Below, in pieces: positions 13,047-27,221 of a stretch of 64,000 bases of DNA. The stretch is from positions 6,207,501 through 6,271,500 of the forward strand of contig OX327703.1 of NCBI GenBank assembly GCA_946807835.1, in the 5' to 3' direction. Each line of letters begins with the position of its first letter. The stretch's first letter is position 1. This DNA comes from Ailanthus altissimus (taxonomy: Eukaryota > Streptophyta > Magnoliopsida > Sapindales > Simaroubaceae). The position numbers were made by a program, and so were the translations under genes. The notes under the pieces were generated by a model. That model did no database searches. It saw only the letters and a program-made list of their open reading frames with translations, and had not been told where the DNA came from.

Positions 13047-14602
13047 ATGTTTAGGTAATTTTATTCTTAAATAGAAAAGTAGGTCAGCATTTTAACACTA
13101 AGATGTTGGGTTGCTATACCACAAAGACAGAACCTCAGTGCCACGTTGCCATGAAGTTAGGGCTACAGTGCCAAAAGCTAGAAAATGAGCCCCAATTTCT
13201 AGGTGTCATTAGTGTAACACTAATATCCCAATAGTACAATATTGAGTCTCACTAATATATCCAGCTCTTTAACCATAGACTGCGGATAAAGATAGATGAT
13301 AGCTAGGACGATTTAACTAACATGGTGGACTAATGAGCACATCCATCTACTATTAAGTAAGTGTTATATTCTTATCTCTTTCTATTGAGGATAATGTCAA
13401 TCTTAAGTTTTGGGAAAGGAAACACCTCTCGATGTTAATTTTTGACTTTCTATCTTATCTATCAATTTTGCCTGCTATTTTTTCTCTTTTTTCTTTTTGC
13501 ATATTAATTTTTTTTAGTTAGTTGTTAGTTTTAGGTTTGGTGTGATGTTTACTAGTCAATGATAAAAACTTGATTATGACTGATATAATTCTTGGGAAAT
13601 GATAGATATCATAATTATTATATTTAATCCTTGTATCAAGTTGTTGCCTTGTTTTTTATTCCTTAAACATATTGAGCACATAAGTTATGATCATTTAGTT
13701 TGTTTGCTACTTAAAGAATATCTTAGAACTTGTTTGATTACCACTTGAGGAGAAATCTTAAGTTGTACATGATTGAAGAAATGATTTTAGGCCATATTTA
13801 GGTCGTTTAAGCCTTTAGTGCCCATCAAGATATATTTTTATCCCTAATCGACCACTTCGAGCCTAGTGATAATTTTGTTTTATTAACTACATCTATACCT
13901 TAGCCTTTAAATAAACTTCCCTTCATAAGACCCCTCACACCATAAGCATAATGGTCTTGTTTAAGGGTTATGAAAAGTATTGATCTTATGGAAGGAGTGG
14001 AATAAAGAGTCATTATGGGCTTTAATTGTTCAAAAGAGGATTTAAAACTTAAGTTTAGGGGTATAGTGACTTATTTAGAAAAACATTAATAAAAAAAGAA
14101 GAAAAAAGTGGATAAAATTTACTATACTCCTAGCTTAGAAAAAAAAAAGGAAAGAAAAGATTGAGCAATAAAGTGAACAATGAAATTTTAAAAATAAGTT
14201 TGGAAGACCTTTGGAAAAATTAATGAAAGGTAGGGATGATCCAAAAACAATTATGTACTTTTATTGTGTCAATTAACCCAAAATTTATTCATTTTATCCT
14301 ACGTTTACCTTAGCCACACATTACAAGTTGAATAAAAATCCTTGAATCTATAAACTAATCCACATACAAATGACTAATGAGACTAACTATACACACACAC
14401 ACTAAGTGAGTCACATATGGGGTAAGGCTAGTGTATGGATCGACATTCTAGCTTTTATGGAATCTAGAGTTTTTCATGAGTTGTAGATTATGTCATCTTT
14501 GAGACAAGTTGTTAGACATCAACTAACCCATTATTTCTTTTTCTAGGTTGTAGTTTTCTCTCTTTACTCGAGGATGAGCAAATTGTCAAGTTTGAAGGAA
14601 TT
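13047..14602 (+). other. 3' noncoding region of the Ty3/gypsy element
   Basis: The sequence continues the gypsy interrupted at 1690. It contains purine-rich A/G tracts (about 14080-14170) typical of the region between pol and the 3' LTR in Athila/Tat elements. It ends in a polypurine-like tract (tttgaaggaatt, 14591-14602) next to the LTR. A block at 13090-13240 carries decayed copies of the GTGCCAC/AGTGCCA-type repeat seen elsewhere in the window. No reading frame worth calling was found. Confidence 0.55.
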
Positions 14603-15866
14603 TGATAGGAGTAATTAATTCTTAAATTTTCACTTCCTTAAGCTTAGCATTTGTTCAATTTAAGCATGAATATTTGGCTTTTATATGTTTTACTATTATT
14701 TAGTAGATTGAAAGCCAACAAGGATAAATAAGGATGAAAATCCAAGGAAAACAAAGTATAAATATCAATTGCTACAGTATCTAGTAAAATAGTTTCCTCA
14801 ATAACTTGCTACTAACATGGTTAATGGGTGAATTCATGCCAAGAAGCCAGAATGGGTATAATGTGAGCCCTATAGTGCCAAGAAGCCAAGACTAGGGCAC
14901 TTGACATTGAATAAGAAAATTTGAGTCTAACTTATTTTTGAAGTTTTGCCCTAATTTGACAATAAAAGCCTAGTTCAAAAGAAAAAAAATTGGTTAATAG
15001 AGACAATAACTCAATGAGAGTTTAAAGCGATTTTTAGGAGAATTAATGTGGAAGATTGAAGATCGCAACAATATAGTTTTATTTCTTCATTCTTGATCTT
15101 TTAATTTTCTATGATGTTAATTTTATTACACTTTGGAACTCTTTATTTCATCATAAACATTTTTTTATTGTTTCAATTAGATCTTTACACGTATTTTAAA
15201 CTATTTTTTCCCCTTGAGTCATATTATTCATTAATTGAGTTGTATATTTTATTTGTGTTTAATAATTTTTAAATGCTTGGTCACTATCAAAAATTGATTA
15301 AGCAGCCTTTATAAACTTGAAAAAGAGATTTTAACTTTAGCCATCAATAGAATAACATATGATCATTGTTATAATGAGTTCATGTAAGATAGGAATATAC
15401 TTACATGACATATGCAACTATTAAAGAGAACCTAGGCTTACTAAATCCTTTCTTAATTTTTAATTCACATAGGAATATAGTTGATTATAAGGATATTCCT
15501 ACATGACTATCAGAAGAGATTTGTAGATAATTTAAGATTTTGGGCTAGCAATTCTAGTTGAAAATTGATTCAAAGAGGGGAATTAGTAATTTAGGCGAAG
15601 TATAGAGTGAAGATTGAAACTCTAAGCTTATCTTTACTAATGAAATCATAAATTATACTATTCTAACTATTGTTATCTTTTATTTCTTTTTTTTTTGTTT
15701 TTACTTTTATTAATTTTGCATCTTTTATTCAGTCATTTGGATAAATTGAGAATTGATGTTAGTACTTAGTGAATTAAAATAACAAGTCCTCGTGAGAATG
15801 ATACTTTACTCTCGTTATCTTACTTGTTTACAATAGTGTGCACTTGCGCTCTAATCTAACATAACA
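14603..15866 (+). repeat. 3' LTR of the Ty3/gypsy element
   Basis: Starts TGATAGGAG directly after the polypurine-like tract and ends near ataaca. Its last ~90 bases (TCCTCGTGAGAATGATACTT, then TTACTTG...AATAGTGTGCACTTGC) match the layout of the U5 end of the LTRs at 1-677 and 26179-27614, so the families are related. It contains a 29-bp patch (14810-14838) identical to the copia element A LTR. A possible decayed GC-motif block is at 14870-14905, just before a weak TATA-like aataaaagcc near 14965. Confidence 0.65.
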
Positions 15867-18429
15867 TTTTCTCTCTCTTTGAACAACTAAAGATTGTAGA
15901 AAGTCTTAATCTAACCCAAAACCGATTGTTTATAATGGTTTTTTAAACAACTTGACCATTGAATCAATAAAAGGCTCTGAAATCCCAAGCTTACAAATGT
16001 AATTTTATTTTACTGACGTGATGCCTAAAGGGTATTGTTGACCATTGAATTAAATCCAATGGATGAAGGCATGTCCATGGCCCCAGTAAGTGATAGTAAC
16101 TATATCCCCTAACCCTAAAGTTTTTGGTGTAGTGTAACAGACATGCTACATAAATTTCAAAGAAACGCCACCTAGTAATAAAAAAACCACCAAAATTTTA
16201 AATGTGGAATAGAAGAAAGCTCTATTCCATAAGGCCCGAGGACTCGCATTACCCAAACATTTTAAAAGCATCCCAAGCTTAATTTATCTGTGAATTATTC
16301 TCTAAACTAAGAACTACAATAAAGTTTTCATCATTAACAAATTAATATTGAAAACTAAGGGAACTCTGTTTCCCTCAAAAACCCCAACCTAGGGCCAGTC
16401 CATCAAAGGGCGACCCAAAATGATCAACAAACCTTGACCTTAAAATTTTGAAGAATATCTTGATCGAGGCCCACTATACTGGGACTTCTTACTCCTAAGC
16501 CCATTAATTGAAGAAGGCCCTATGCTAGTCTTAGGAGCATCATCAAGACCTCTATATAGTCCTTGGCTCTAAAGGTACCCTTAGCATCAACTAGTTTCCT
16601 TGGTAACCTTTTCATATCAAGCCAAACACCCAATCCCCGAGGATAGAACTAAAGTGGTACATGTTATCCAAGGACTTTAATTATCCTTGTCCCTAAGAAT
16701 CTAAAAGCATCCCAAGATTTTCGAATAAGTTCTACTCTTATAATCTCAAAGTTTATTCAAATCAAAAAGGTAGGAATATGTCATAATTCTAATGAGACTC
16801 AATAATCTATAAGATAATCATCACTTATAAAAATAAGAAAAAATGATGGCATAAGTGACAAACCTTTTGGAAAATTACTAAAAAGGAATTCTAGAAAAAT
16901 ATTGAACCTCTTTCCTTACTGCTATTATCATTCTTTTTCACCCTTCATCTCCCTCACAGACTCATTGCTAACTTGTGCATCAAAAGATAATCATCGGTAA
17001 TAAATTTAGGTGTGGCCTAACCATATCTATGGTTACAAGAACACTTTCAAGCTTCTGCGCATGTCAAAGGAGACTATTAAAGCTTAGTTTGGAGGGATCC
17101 AACCCACTATTTTAAAAAAATAAATTCAACTTCGTAGATCTAAAATTACTCAAATGTTTTGGTCAACTAGTTGATAACATTTATTGGTTGAGTTAGTTCA
17201 TTTTTCATCTTTTTGTTAATACCACCGAGATTTAAAAATCATTATAAAAATTCTTTTGAGCTTTAAAGATAAGTCCATCAGAAACAAAATTGTTCAACCA
17301 CTAAAAGAGAATTTGAAAATTAACAAAAAGTAACAATAGGGAACTTTGGAAGTATTAACAAACAGATAAGGAGATAATGAGTAATTAATCAAAATTATTT
17401 ACTCGACAAATATGCATAATCATTCTTAGTAGAACTCAATCAATTTAAAATTAAATATATGTATATATTAATAAAAGTCAGTGTTGGCTCTTGAATGTCT
17501 TAATCGACTAATCTTGACCTAAAGATTATAAAACAGTGAACTCAAGATATTTAAAAGTTAACTTTCATGAATGAAAGAAAAGAACAAAGAACTAAAAAAA
17601 AGGTTAATAGACAACAAATGATTTTACTAAACGAACAATATAATAGATTTGACTAACTCAAGATGTTTTTGTACTAATTATATATATTTAGTGACATTCT
17701 AGAGGTCCCCGCAAAACCTCTTGAGAAATCAGCCCCTGCATCTGGACTCGTTAATTCGTCGGCCAAATATTCCATAAATTTAGTGGCGCGTAAAAAGACG
17801 TCGAACCCGTGTTTTGCACATGGCCATGTATTATATTTTTTATTAATTATTATATACAAATTGCTTTTATTGTTTTTAATATGCAATGACTTTTAAAGCG
17901 AATTTCCATTTTTGTTTTGCATACGTTTTGTACATGGGTACGTAGTCTTTATTATCAGCAATGACATCACATCATGATCACGTGCTAGAAATTGTCAATT
18001 TTTCTTATGCACCACCAAGCAAATTAATTTGAAAAATACAATGGAAAAAATAATAATATATCCTTACAATATAAGTTTAGAGTTATAATTTTCCTCTTTC
18101 ATCACTTTTATAATAGTTTAAAAACTCAATAATTGATAATAAAGGACTCGTCAATCCTCTAAAAAATTTAAAAAGAAAGATATGATCATTAAAAATATAC
18201 ATTCCTCTTAATAGCAAGATATGAGTAGATAAATCTGATATTATAAAATTTTAAAATTCATCCTAAATACAATTTTACTTTATTCAGAATCACCTCACAG
18301 TCGAAACTTTGTCGTGAGAAAGTTACAGGACGAGACATATTAGAGAAGACGTATTAGAGAAGACATACTCTACTTTTTATATCTCTAATGTTGTTATAGA
18401 GCAATAGTATCGCAAGCATTTATTTAAAA
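15867..18429. other. Intergenic repeat remnants; possible gypsy LTR at about 16130-17100
   Basis: No reading frame is convincing. The stretch 16130-17100 is richer in G+C than its surroundings. It has the style of a Tat-type gypsy LTR, including a block near 16955-17000 (CTCATTGCTAACTTGTGCATC) that recalls the conserved ATTGACTTGAGCATCGGAG sequence of such LTRs. Borders were not found. At 17674-17886 the minus strand holds a 70-codon open frame within a locally CG-containing block that I do not recognise. The rest is AT-rich and featureless. Confidence 0.3.
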
Positions 18430-21400
18430 AATACTCATAATTAATCTCATTTCTTTTGGATGTTGAATAAAATAATGAGCTCTTATTGAAAATTATAAAT
18501 TCAGTCCAACTAGTTTTGAGTCATTCCATACAGAGAATTCAAATACTCATTACACCCATAGATATAGTCGTGAAAGAGGAAGAGGGTGTGTTTATCACCA
18601 TTATGGTAGCCATTAATATCAAGAATAGACTAAAAAAGGGGAAAAATACCAAAACAAAGACAAAGACAATAGCATAGAGAATGAATTCCTTAACTATTAT
18701 AAAAATACTTGTTATCGATGCAGTATAAAAGGGCATTGATCATATATATGTCGTACTCCAAATCATCTAGTGAAACTTTATTAGAAATCTATGAAGATAA
18801 AGAGAATGAATGTGGAGATAAATCTTATTGATGACTTTGATCTTACTAATCTAACTGTTTGTAATTTCTTTAAAGATAAAGAATTGAATGCCGATCATTA
18901 AGCTTTAAATTAATATCTTTATGTTTGGTGTTTTCTTTGTATATTAGTGTAATGTTTGTAATGTATTATCTTGAAGCCTAGCACAAACTTTTATTTAATA
19001 TAAGCAATGGCTTTTAGAGATGAATTGTCCACTTTGAAAAGAAAAGTTATGGTGCTTGCTTGGTTAATAGTGCAACTACTTGCATTATCCTTCGAGAGAA
19101 GAAATATTTCTCAAAACTAATAATGATTAAAGAAAAATTTAATAATATATTAGGTCCTGCAAATTTCATTAAAGGCTCCAACAAGCAACAATCTCGTTAG
19201 GAAGTGGAACAGTTGAAATGGATATCATATTGAGACTTTAAATGAGAATAATCTAAAATATCTCTACATTACTTCAATGTCTCAGAAAAGAAATGCATGG
19301 TTGAAAAACTTCCTACCTTATGAATTGGTTTATACTATATATTAATAAATTCAATTAGAAACACTCAATATTGAATTAGAAGTTCAGTGATCCAAAGATG
19401 TTTATACTATAGCAGTACCACCTCGATCATCTAGGATCAATATTAATGTGTAAGATCATTAAAAATTCTCATAGACATCTACTATAAATCATGATGATTC
19501 TATTGCCTAACAAGAATATTTGTACCGCTTCCTCTTCTAAGATTGATCTAGAAATTCCATCATCTTTACAAAAGAACCAAGGAGATAGTTGTAGACCAAT
19601 TTATCCACCAGATAGACCTTTTCACTATTTTATATTTTTTATTAATGTATCTGCATAATGGTCAAATGTTTGTTTGCTGTCTACATTAAATATTGCATTT
19701 TCTAGATTACTAACATAAATCATTATATTGACGGAAACCTTTCTAGATTACCCTCTTAAAACCATACAATAATCGTTGTGAATTTACATCTAAAATATTT
19801 GACGACTATTGCGCATTGGTAGAAATCGATGTAGAACATCATGTGCCATATGTTCACACACAAAATAAATTAGCATAATCCTTAATTCAACATTTCTAGG
19901 TACTTGCACGTATTTTATTGATGTACATACAGTTGCTAATTTCTGCAAAAGTTCATGATATTCTGCATTTTGCAGCGTTAATTGACTTTAGGCCCACTCC
20001 ATATAATCAATCATTCTTTATTACAACTTCTACTTATTCATCAGCTTAATATATATTAACATGTTTTAGGGTGCATGTATGTGATTATGTACATGTTAAA
20101 AATTTTCAAATGCATATCCAACATACATGACACAATAGAATAAAATAATATAATCAATATATACACACTACAACTAAATCAGAAATAGTACAAGAATCGA
20201 ATAGTTACCCTTGTAGATAATTTAGTGAAGATTGTTAAACTTTGAAGCTTGTTGAGCTCATAATAATGTCATCTCTTGAATAATTCTAGACTTTAACATT
20301 TGGTGGGATTAAAGTAATAGAATGGCAGTATTTAATGTATATTTCATGCACGTATTAAAACCAATTTAACACTTGAACTGGTTGAAGCATTAAATGCTTA
20401 AAATGGTGTTTTGGGACCTAAATACAATTTTTTCAAAGTTTGTATTTTTTTCTCTTCTCTTTAGCACGAATTTTCCATTCTCAAATGAATTCAATTCAAA
20501 ATAAAACTTATTTCATCTACTTTTAAATGGCCTAAGATATTTATAGACACAAGTCTACCATCTATCCATGTTTTGCCATGTATGTCACCTATGTGATCCA
20601 TGCCAACACTTTGCATAGATGACATTTGTCACATGGATGTCCATGCTGCTGTCATTTGTCACATAATAACCATGCATAGATGTCATATATGCATTTACAC
20701 TTTTTCATGCAATATGGACCAATTTGCAACATTTACAAGCTATGGTTCAAACTTTCCAAATAAATCCTAAAATGTATCCTACTTTTTGAAACCTTCTTGA
20801 ATCGATTCATACAGTCTATACTACTACCCCAATGCTCAACGAATACATTTCATATTGTGAGACTCTCTAAGTTCACACTCATTTGTCTTCTATAACACTT
20901 CTACAAGTCCGTAATCAATTCTCCACACATATGTTACGGATATTACAGAATGGAATGTTGAACTATACAAGTTGAGGTTGACCATATCCGTACAATCCTT
21001 CCATCACTTATATCCTGGTAAAGTAGAGATATAGATCATCACTATCAAATTTGTATTTGCTCATCCATGAAATTATATCTAGATCCATATTTTTGTAAAC
21101 AATATCTGCAAACTCATTTGCAAAATTGTTTAATCATTTTGCGGATATTGTTTAACCCTAATGGAAAAATCTTTTTTTCTGGGTTAATGCCTATGGCCAT
21201 AAGACTTTCTAAAATACGTTTTTAGAGCATCTGGATATACAACTCACCATATGAGCTAACGGATCCTATATCTACGCATACTAGACTCTATATTTAGCGA
21301 CACTCAAAGGTCAAGCTATGATAGGTCTCTAGCATGTGTGAAACCAAAGTATGATGGATCACTCACAAGCTTACCATAACGCTCAGGTCAAAGGATCACA

Positions 21401-24178
21401 AATACTACTTAAGTAAAAAAAAAAAAAAGCCCTCTATTAATGGCTTCATGGGATGTCTATTAGAGGTCTTCGAGAGTCTATTTAGTATCTAGTCTTTACT
21501 AAATACCTACATATCTATACAGACTTTCATTAAGCCTATAGTCTACTGCGACTAACAATCTGGACAATCTAGATATGGCCATATACTGATCTAAAAGGCA
21601 TATTAATTGACCCGTGTAGGTCACCATGGATTAGAAATGATATTTTGAGAACATATTATGCAATAACATTTCTTGGCACCATTTGAAAACTCTTTGCAAT
21701 TACATCATTATTATAATATTCTCGAGTCTTTGTCCCCGTTTCAGACAATGTTCTAACTCTTAGGTTTAACCTAAACTCTTTTAGATCTACAATGTCCGAA
21801 AAGTTGCAAGCTTCTTATTATATAAATAATAGTAATTGACGAACAAAAGAAATATTTATTATATAAATATTAAATAAATAAATATTCATACAACAATTTA
21901 AATGGCACGTAAGCATCATTCCCAGTAATATATCCTATATGCACCCCTTTGGTTGTGCTCTTTATGTACCTATAGCACAACCACCATGCACTAAAATATG
22001 ACCTTAAAGTTGCTTGGGGATTTATGTTAGTTTTAACTTACCATTAATTATAAGGTATCTTGAACTTAATTATTTGGTTACTGCATGAATTGCAGATTGC
22101 TATTTTAATGAGATAGTATTCTTACCATTAGAGGAAAGTATAATATCTCTTAGAGTAAGGCATAAACTTTCTTGAAATATGACCACCATCTCTTATTTGA
22201 ATCATTATACAAATAAATGTGAAAATGAGGTGCAAAGGATTGTTTATTTTTAAAGAATAACAAATGAATTATCACAAGATAAATTTACAGATGCATCATA
22301 GTAACTAAATTATATACACTAGCTACCAATACACCAGTTTGGATATTGTTCTTACAGAATAATCTAATCAAAATGCAGCAAATGAATTATTTATTGCACA
22401 CTAAAAGTGTGGCGAACCACTTAGTTTAAAAGATACTATTCCGTAAAATAAAAGATACAAGTACCATAAGAAAGACATGTTCTTAAAGAGATAGAAGTCT
22501 CGAAAAAGATATTAGCCCAAAAGGAGGCACAAGAATTTCAAAATAAGAAAAATGGTACAAATTTTACTTGTACAAGAGAAATGTGAAGATATGATGAAAA
22601 ATATGTCAACAATATGTTCTCATTTGCAGTAGCTACTAAAATTATGAATGATAATTTTAAGCCATAAACTAATGATGAATGCAGAGAAAGACATGGCTAA
22701 CTCTAATAAAAAGAAGCAATTCAAGTAGATATAACTTCTCCAACCAAGCATGAAATATTTGGACCTATAGTTCAAACACATTAAGATGTCAAACCTATAG
22801 GGCATAAGTAGGTTTTTGTACGAAAGTATAACAAAAACAACAAGGTCACCAGTTACCAAATAAGACTCATTAATTAAAGTTTTTTGGAGAGACATGGTAT
22901 TGATTATGACAAAATTTATTCTCCCGTGATGGACCCAGTTATATTTTAATTTTTAATAAACTTAACAATCTTAGAAAAAATTTATATATCTTATGGATCC
23001 AGTGAAAACTTACCTCTATGGGTCAATTGACACAAATATTTATATAAAAATCCCTGAATGATTCAACATGCCTGAAGTATATAATCACAATTTGTATTTA
23101 ATCACGTTATAAAGATCTTTATGTATATTAAAACAATTTGGGTGCATAAGGTACAACCTCCTAAGTGAACACTTAATAAAAGAAATGATATATTAATAAC
23201 CCAATATATCTATGTGTATTTATAAAGAATTTAGACTCTGGGTTTATCGTTGTGACTATATATGTAGATGATATGAATTTGATCAGGACTACTGAAGAGC
23301 TCCTAAAGACTGCATAATTTTTAAAAAAGACTTTGAAATGGAAGACTTGAGGAAGACTAAATATTGTCTCGACTTACAAATCGAGCATAAATTAAACAAA
23401 ATCCTTATTTATTAATCTACAAATAATGAAACGATTATGAGAAGGTTTAACATAGATAAAGCCCATCCGTTAAGTACCCCTATAGTTATTTGGTCTCATA
23501 ATCCTAAAAATGATCCATTTTGTCCCAATGAAGATGATACAAAATACTTGGTCTAAAAGTACTATAGCTCAATACAAATGGTGTTTTGTTATATCTAGCC
23601 TAATACACCAAGCCAAATATAGTTTTTGCAGTAAGCTTATCGATAAAATTCTCATTAGAATATGCTTCTCTAAAAATTTTCTATACCCATAAGCTACAGT
23701 AATGTAATAAGATTTATGCTAAATAGATTATGTTCCATGAAAAAATTTGCAGATCAATTCATTAAATCTTTTCCAATATTAAATTGGTTTGCAGGATTGG
23801 TATGTGCTGAATTAACAAATTGTCAAATTAATGAATGTTACTCTAAGAGGGGACATTTAATAAGGGAGAGCACATTCTTCCAAGAGAAGAATTACATAAA
23901 TTATAAATATGCACCGCATTCTTTTATTTTTTTACCAAGTTTTATCCAACTAGGTTTTATTAGTAAGTTTTTTAATGAGGCAATATTGAGCACGTTCACT
24001 ATCACAGTATATTATAAAGTTCTATTTATTTGGCTTAGGTTTTTCTGTAATTGAATTTTTTCTTTGCAATATAAAATATAACAAAAATGGTAAATTCAAA
24101 AGAGAGTATTATAAGGTAGTGAAAAAGTTTTAATATCCAAAAAAACAAAATTATATATTAAATCCAAGGGGGAGTATT
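18430..24178 (+). pseudogene. Copia element D: gag-pol relic split by a solo LTR
   Basis: The + strand gives, in order, a gag zinc-knuckle region (CYRCSIKGH then CRTPNHLVKLY, about 18703-18785), a protease-like block (CLVNSATTCIILREKKYF, about 19050-19105), integrase pieces (EIDVEHHVPYVHTQNKLA, about 19825-19880), reverse transcriptase (HGIDYDKIYSPVMD near 22890-22935; GSIDTNIYIKIPE near 23019-23057) and the RNase H end (DQFIKSFP near 23751-23775). A polypurine tract caagggggagtatt follows at 24165-24178. Between integrase pieces the frame is cut at 20053 and resumes after 21932, exactly flanking a solo LTR. Stops and frameshifts abound. It belongs to the plant copia group whose gag ends in an HWSRTCRTPKHLV-like sequence (from recall). 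Its own LTRs were not delimited. Confidence 0.8.
20054..21927 (-). mobile_element. Solo LTR (copia element A family) inserted in copia element D
   Basis: Begins tattaacatgttttagggtg, one base from element A's tgttaacatg, and ends cccagta (family cccaaca). Perfect 5-bp duplications ATATA flank it at 20049-20053 and 21928-21932. About 1.87 kb long, with family landmarks in the same order as the element A LTRs. It interrupts the integrase coding sequence of element D. Confidence 0.9.
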
Positions 24179-25744
24179 TAAAATCACATATTACATATTA
24201 ATTTTCTACCATATGATGAACCATAAAACCTATCCGACTTGGGAGGCTTTATGATACCTAAAATTTTTTAATTTAAAAAAAAAGAAATGGAAGTTTTCTT
24301 TCATCAATTTATCATTCAATTCAATTGGAACTAGCTGTTCAATTACCTTCTACATTGAAATCTATAAAAACAACGTCATTAAATAGAATGTATAATTGCT
24401 CAATATTTCTCAATCCCTTTGATCAAAATTCTATATCATAAAAAATCTTGAAATTATTACAATTAATATAATGAACATATATAATTTATTGATTGAAGTT
24501 AAAATAACTAAAAATAAATAAAGATAAGAAATATACTTTCAATTTTCTATCCTACCATTCATTGTTAGCACTGATAATTTGCGTTACAGAATCTCATTCT
24601 AAACCATTTGCTTTGCCTATCAAAGTGTCTAAATCTGCCAATCCTTCTTACGAGAAGTCTATTTATTCTTAAGTTGCTTCTATTGTAACTTTTGTTTGTC
24701 TGTTCATAAAATTTCTTTGTAACACTTTTCCACCTAAACTTATTGAAAGACCATTTGGTTGATGATAACTTGAATGTTAACTCATTAATAATTATCTTTG
24801 AGCTTGACATTTGTTGTATTTTAGGATTTTTATTGAGTATTTTTACTTGTTTAATTCTTATTTTGTAGTTTGGAAGCTTAGATAAAGTTTTTGAGAAGTT
24901 ATGGAATAAAATGGAAAAATGATGATTTTTGAGTAAAAGATGTCGAAGCAGCAAGTTGGTGTCACATCGCTAGATTCTTGGCATTGTAACGCCACAACAA
25001 AAAGAATTTATGCATCTAGCTTGAAACTTGGCATAGAGAAATAGATTCTGGCCTCACAGTGCTAGAATAGAAATTTTTAGCATCAAGATAGCAAGTTGGT
25101 TTCACAATGTCAGCTTTCTGGCATCAAAACTTTACCATCCATGAAAGAGAAATTAGGTTGTACTCATAGACAATAGATAAAGGAATCTTGATAATCAGTT
25201 ACAGATTATTTAGTAAACTTGTTAATAAAAAATATTAAAAATCATCTTACGAGTGAAGAAAGGATATTACTTGCTTTAACAAAGGCTTTTTATGAAGGAA
25301 TAAATCTTGTGAGGGCTTTAAGCGTTGTGTCGCTAGATGTTATAAGTCTAGCATTTAGGATTGGTTTCAAAAAGATGGTGTATGTTTACCATCTTATTAC
25401 ATAGGAGACAATATAAGTGGATAAAATTGTCAACAAGCTAATGCCAAAGAAATATTATCATTTTGAGACAGAATGATAATAGAATTCTCTAGATACCATT
25501 ATTATCACTAATTTTAATATTAATTTGAGATAATTCACATAAAATGAACAGACTATCTTTCAAGAGCCTCAATGCTTAACCATATTTCCTTAGTTTTTTC
25601 CTTGTGTTCCTATAGGAATAGTAGGCTCATAAACAAAATAAAGTTTTAAATATTAAATTAAATAAAGCATTAAATATTAAATTTAATTAATTAATTGAAA
25701 TTAAATAAAAATTGATTTTATTACATAAAAAAAAATTAACTTAC
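24179..25744. other. Noncoding; probable element D tail and a decayed gypsy-type LTR fragment
   Basis: Directly after the polypurine tract one expects the 3' LTR of element D, but no matching 5' copy was seen to define it. About 24560-25190 resembles the front half of a gypsy LTR, with a block of short GTGTCACATCGCTAG / GCATTGTAACGCCAC-type units at 24955-25125. The 129-codon minus-strand frame at 24565-24954 shows no family features, and I regard it as chance. From about 25500 to 25740 the DNA may be intron of the broken host gene read on the minus strand. Confidence 0.3.
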
Positions 25745-25769
25745 CTTGAGCACTAATGAACTTTTAGCA

Positions 25770-25869
25770 GCATATTTTTAGACAAGATGCTTCAACTTTT
25801 GTGCTTCCTCAAAATCAGGGCATATTTTTAGACAAGATGCTTCAACTTTTGTGCTACCTCAAAATCAGG
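25770..25869. repeat. 50-bp tandem duplication inside the pseudogene exon
   Basis: Copy 1 is 25770-25819 and copy 2 is 25820-25869. They differ at one visible position (ttcctc versus ctacctc context). Fifty is not a multiple of three, so the duplication shifts the reading frame of the host pseudogene. Confidence 0.95.
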
Positions 25870-27156
25870 ATCATCGGGTTGCACCCAACACATATTATTC
25901 TTTGTCAGACTTTATTAAGCGATCATTAAACATTTTCGCTTTGGCAACACGTGAAGTAAAGGTCCAATATGTTGGATTTAGTGTGTGTAGAGGTACGTAG
26001 AATTTTAAAAGTTATAAATACGCAGCGGAAGTATTCATACATGTTATACACTATATTGCATTCTCAAGCATATATACTCATGTATATTCATTCAAGCACA
26101 TATATATCTCATATATATTTTTATATGTATGATATAAAATGAATTGTAAGTAAATAACCTACCCGATTTTGAAGGTAGTGATGCGATATTTCTATATCAT
26201 AAATTAAGTGCAAGTATACACTATCGTATGCAAGTAATAAAGAGACTAAATAAGTCGGATGTCGAACCCACAGGGATAATTTCTTCTTATTAACCAATTA
26301 CTAAAATTATATCTTCCTAATAATTATTCAGAAAAATAAAAATTCAAGAATGAATGTAGAAAATATAAAAGTAAAAACACAATGCAATGAGATTTAAAGA
26401 TAGCAACGTAGAGAAAACCTAGGATTAATACTATCCCTCAATATGATTTCTAATGATTAATCTTCTAATATTTAACTCCCTTAGTCTTAGTTATTGATTA
26501 AGACACTAATGTATTCACAAGCCTCTTCCAAGGTCATGCAAGTATACCATAATTTACCAAATACCTATATTCCTATGGTACTTGTAATAAACTAAGGTTC
26601 ATTAAGATTAGATCTTATTGATCATACATGCCAACTAGGTATATTCCTATCCTAAGTTGAAACTTGCATATGTAACATTGAATGTTACTCTACAATCATG
26701 CATCAAATTACCTAGGTCAAAATATTATGATTCCTCTTCCGAGTTTATCAATAATATTACCAACTCATTCACCATATATTGGCCAGATATATTGAAGCAT
26801 TAAACACAAGTAATTTAAATAATAAAGGACTAAGTTTATTAAATACTAAAGGATATGGCAATTTAAGCGCACATATTGAGTTCAAATATTAACCCTAGAA
26901 AATAAATTAGTTCATAGCTACAAGAGAACAGCAGTAAAAATAATTATAAATCATGATACAATCAATCGCAAACCGATATAGACGTCGAATTGCTCTTAAT
27001 TGCGCTGCCTAGGAACTCTTGATGCCGAAGAATGTCTTGTATCTTTCTCTAAAGTTGCTTCAATTAAGCTCCTATTGCTCTCCAAGACTCGTGCTCTGTA
27101 TTCTTGGTGCTCTTGGGTCGTCTTCGATTGATTCCTGAAGGTTGGGAACGAGTGGC

Positions 27157-27166
27157 TTTATATAGG
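27157..27166 (-). promoter_or_regulatory. TATA box of the gypsy solo LTR
   Basis: The minus strand reads CTATATAAAG in the context CAATCCCTATATAAAGCC, a strong plant TATA box. It is 55-265 bases downstream (in sense) of the GC-rich motif array. Confidence 0.65.
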
Positions 27167-27221
27167 GATTGATATGAGCTTGAAAATCTCAATTCTCGTC
27201 GGACTAGGACTCGCACTACCG

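Noticed and set aside
24565..24954. 129-codon minus-strand frame
   Set aside because: Low-complexity, basic, with no domain; lies in probable LTR-derived sequence.
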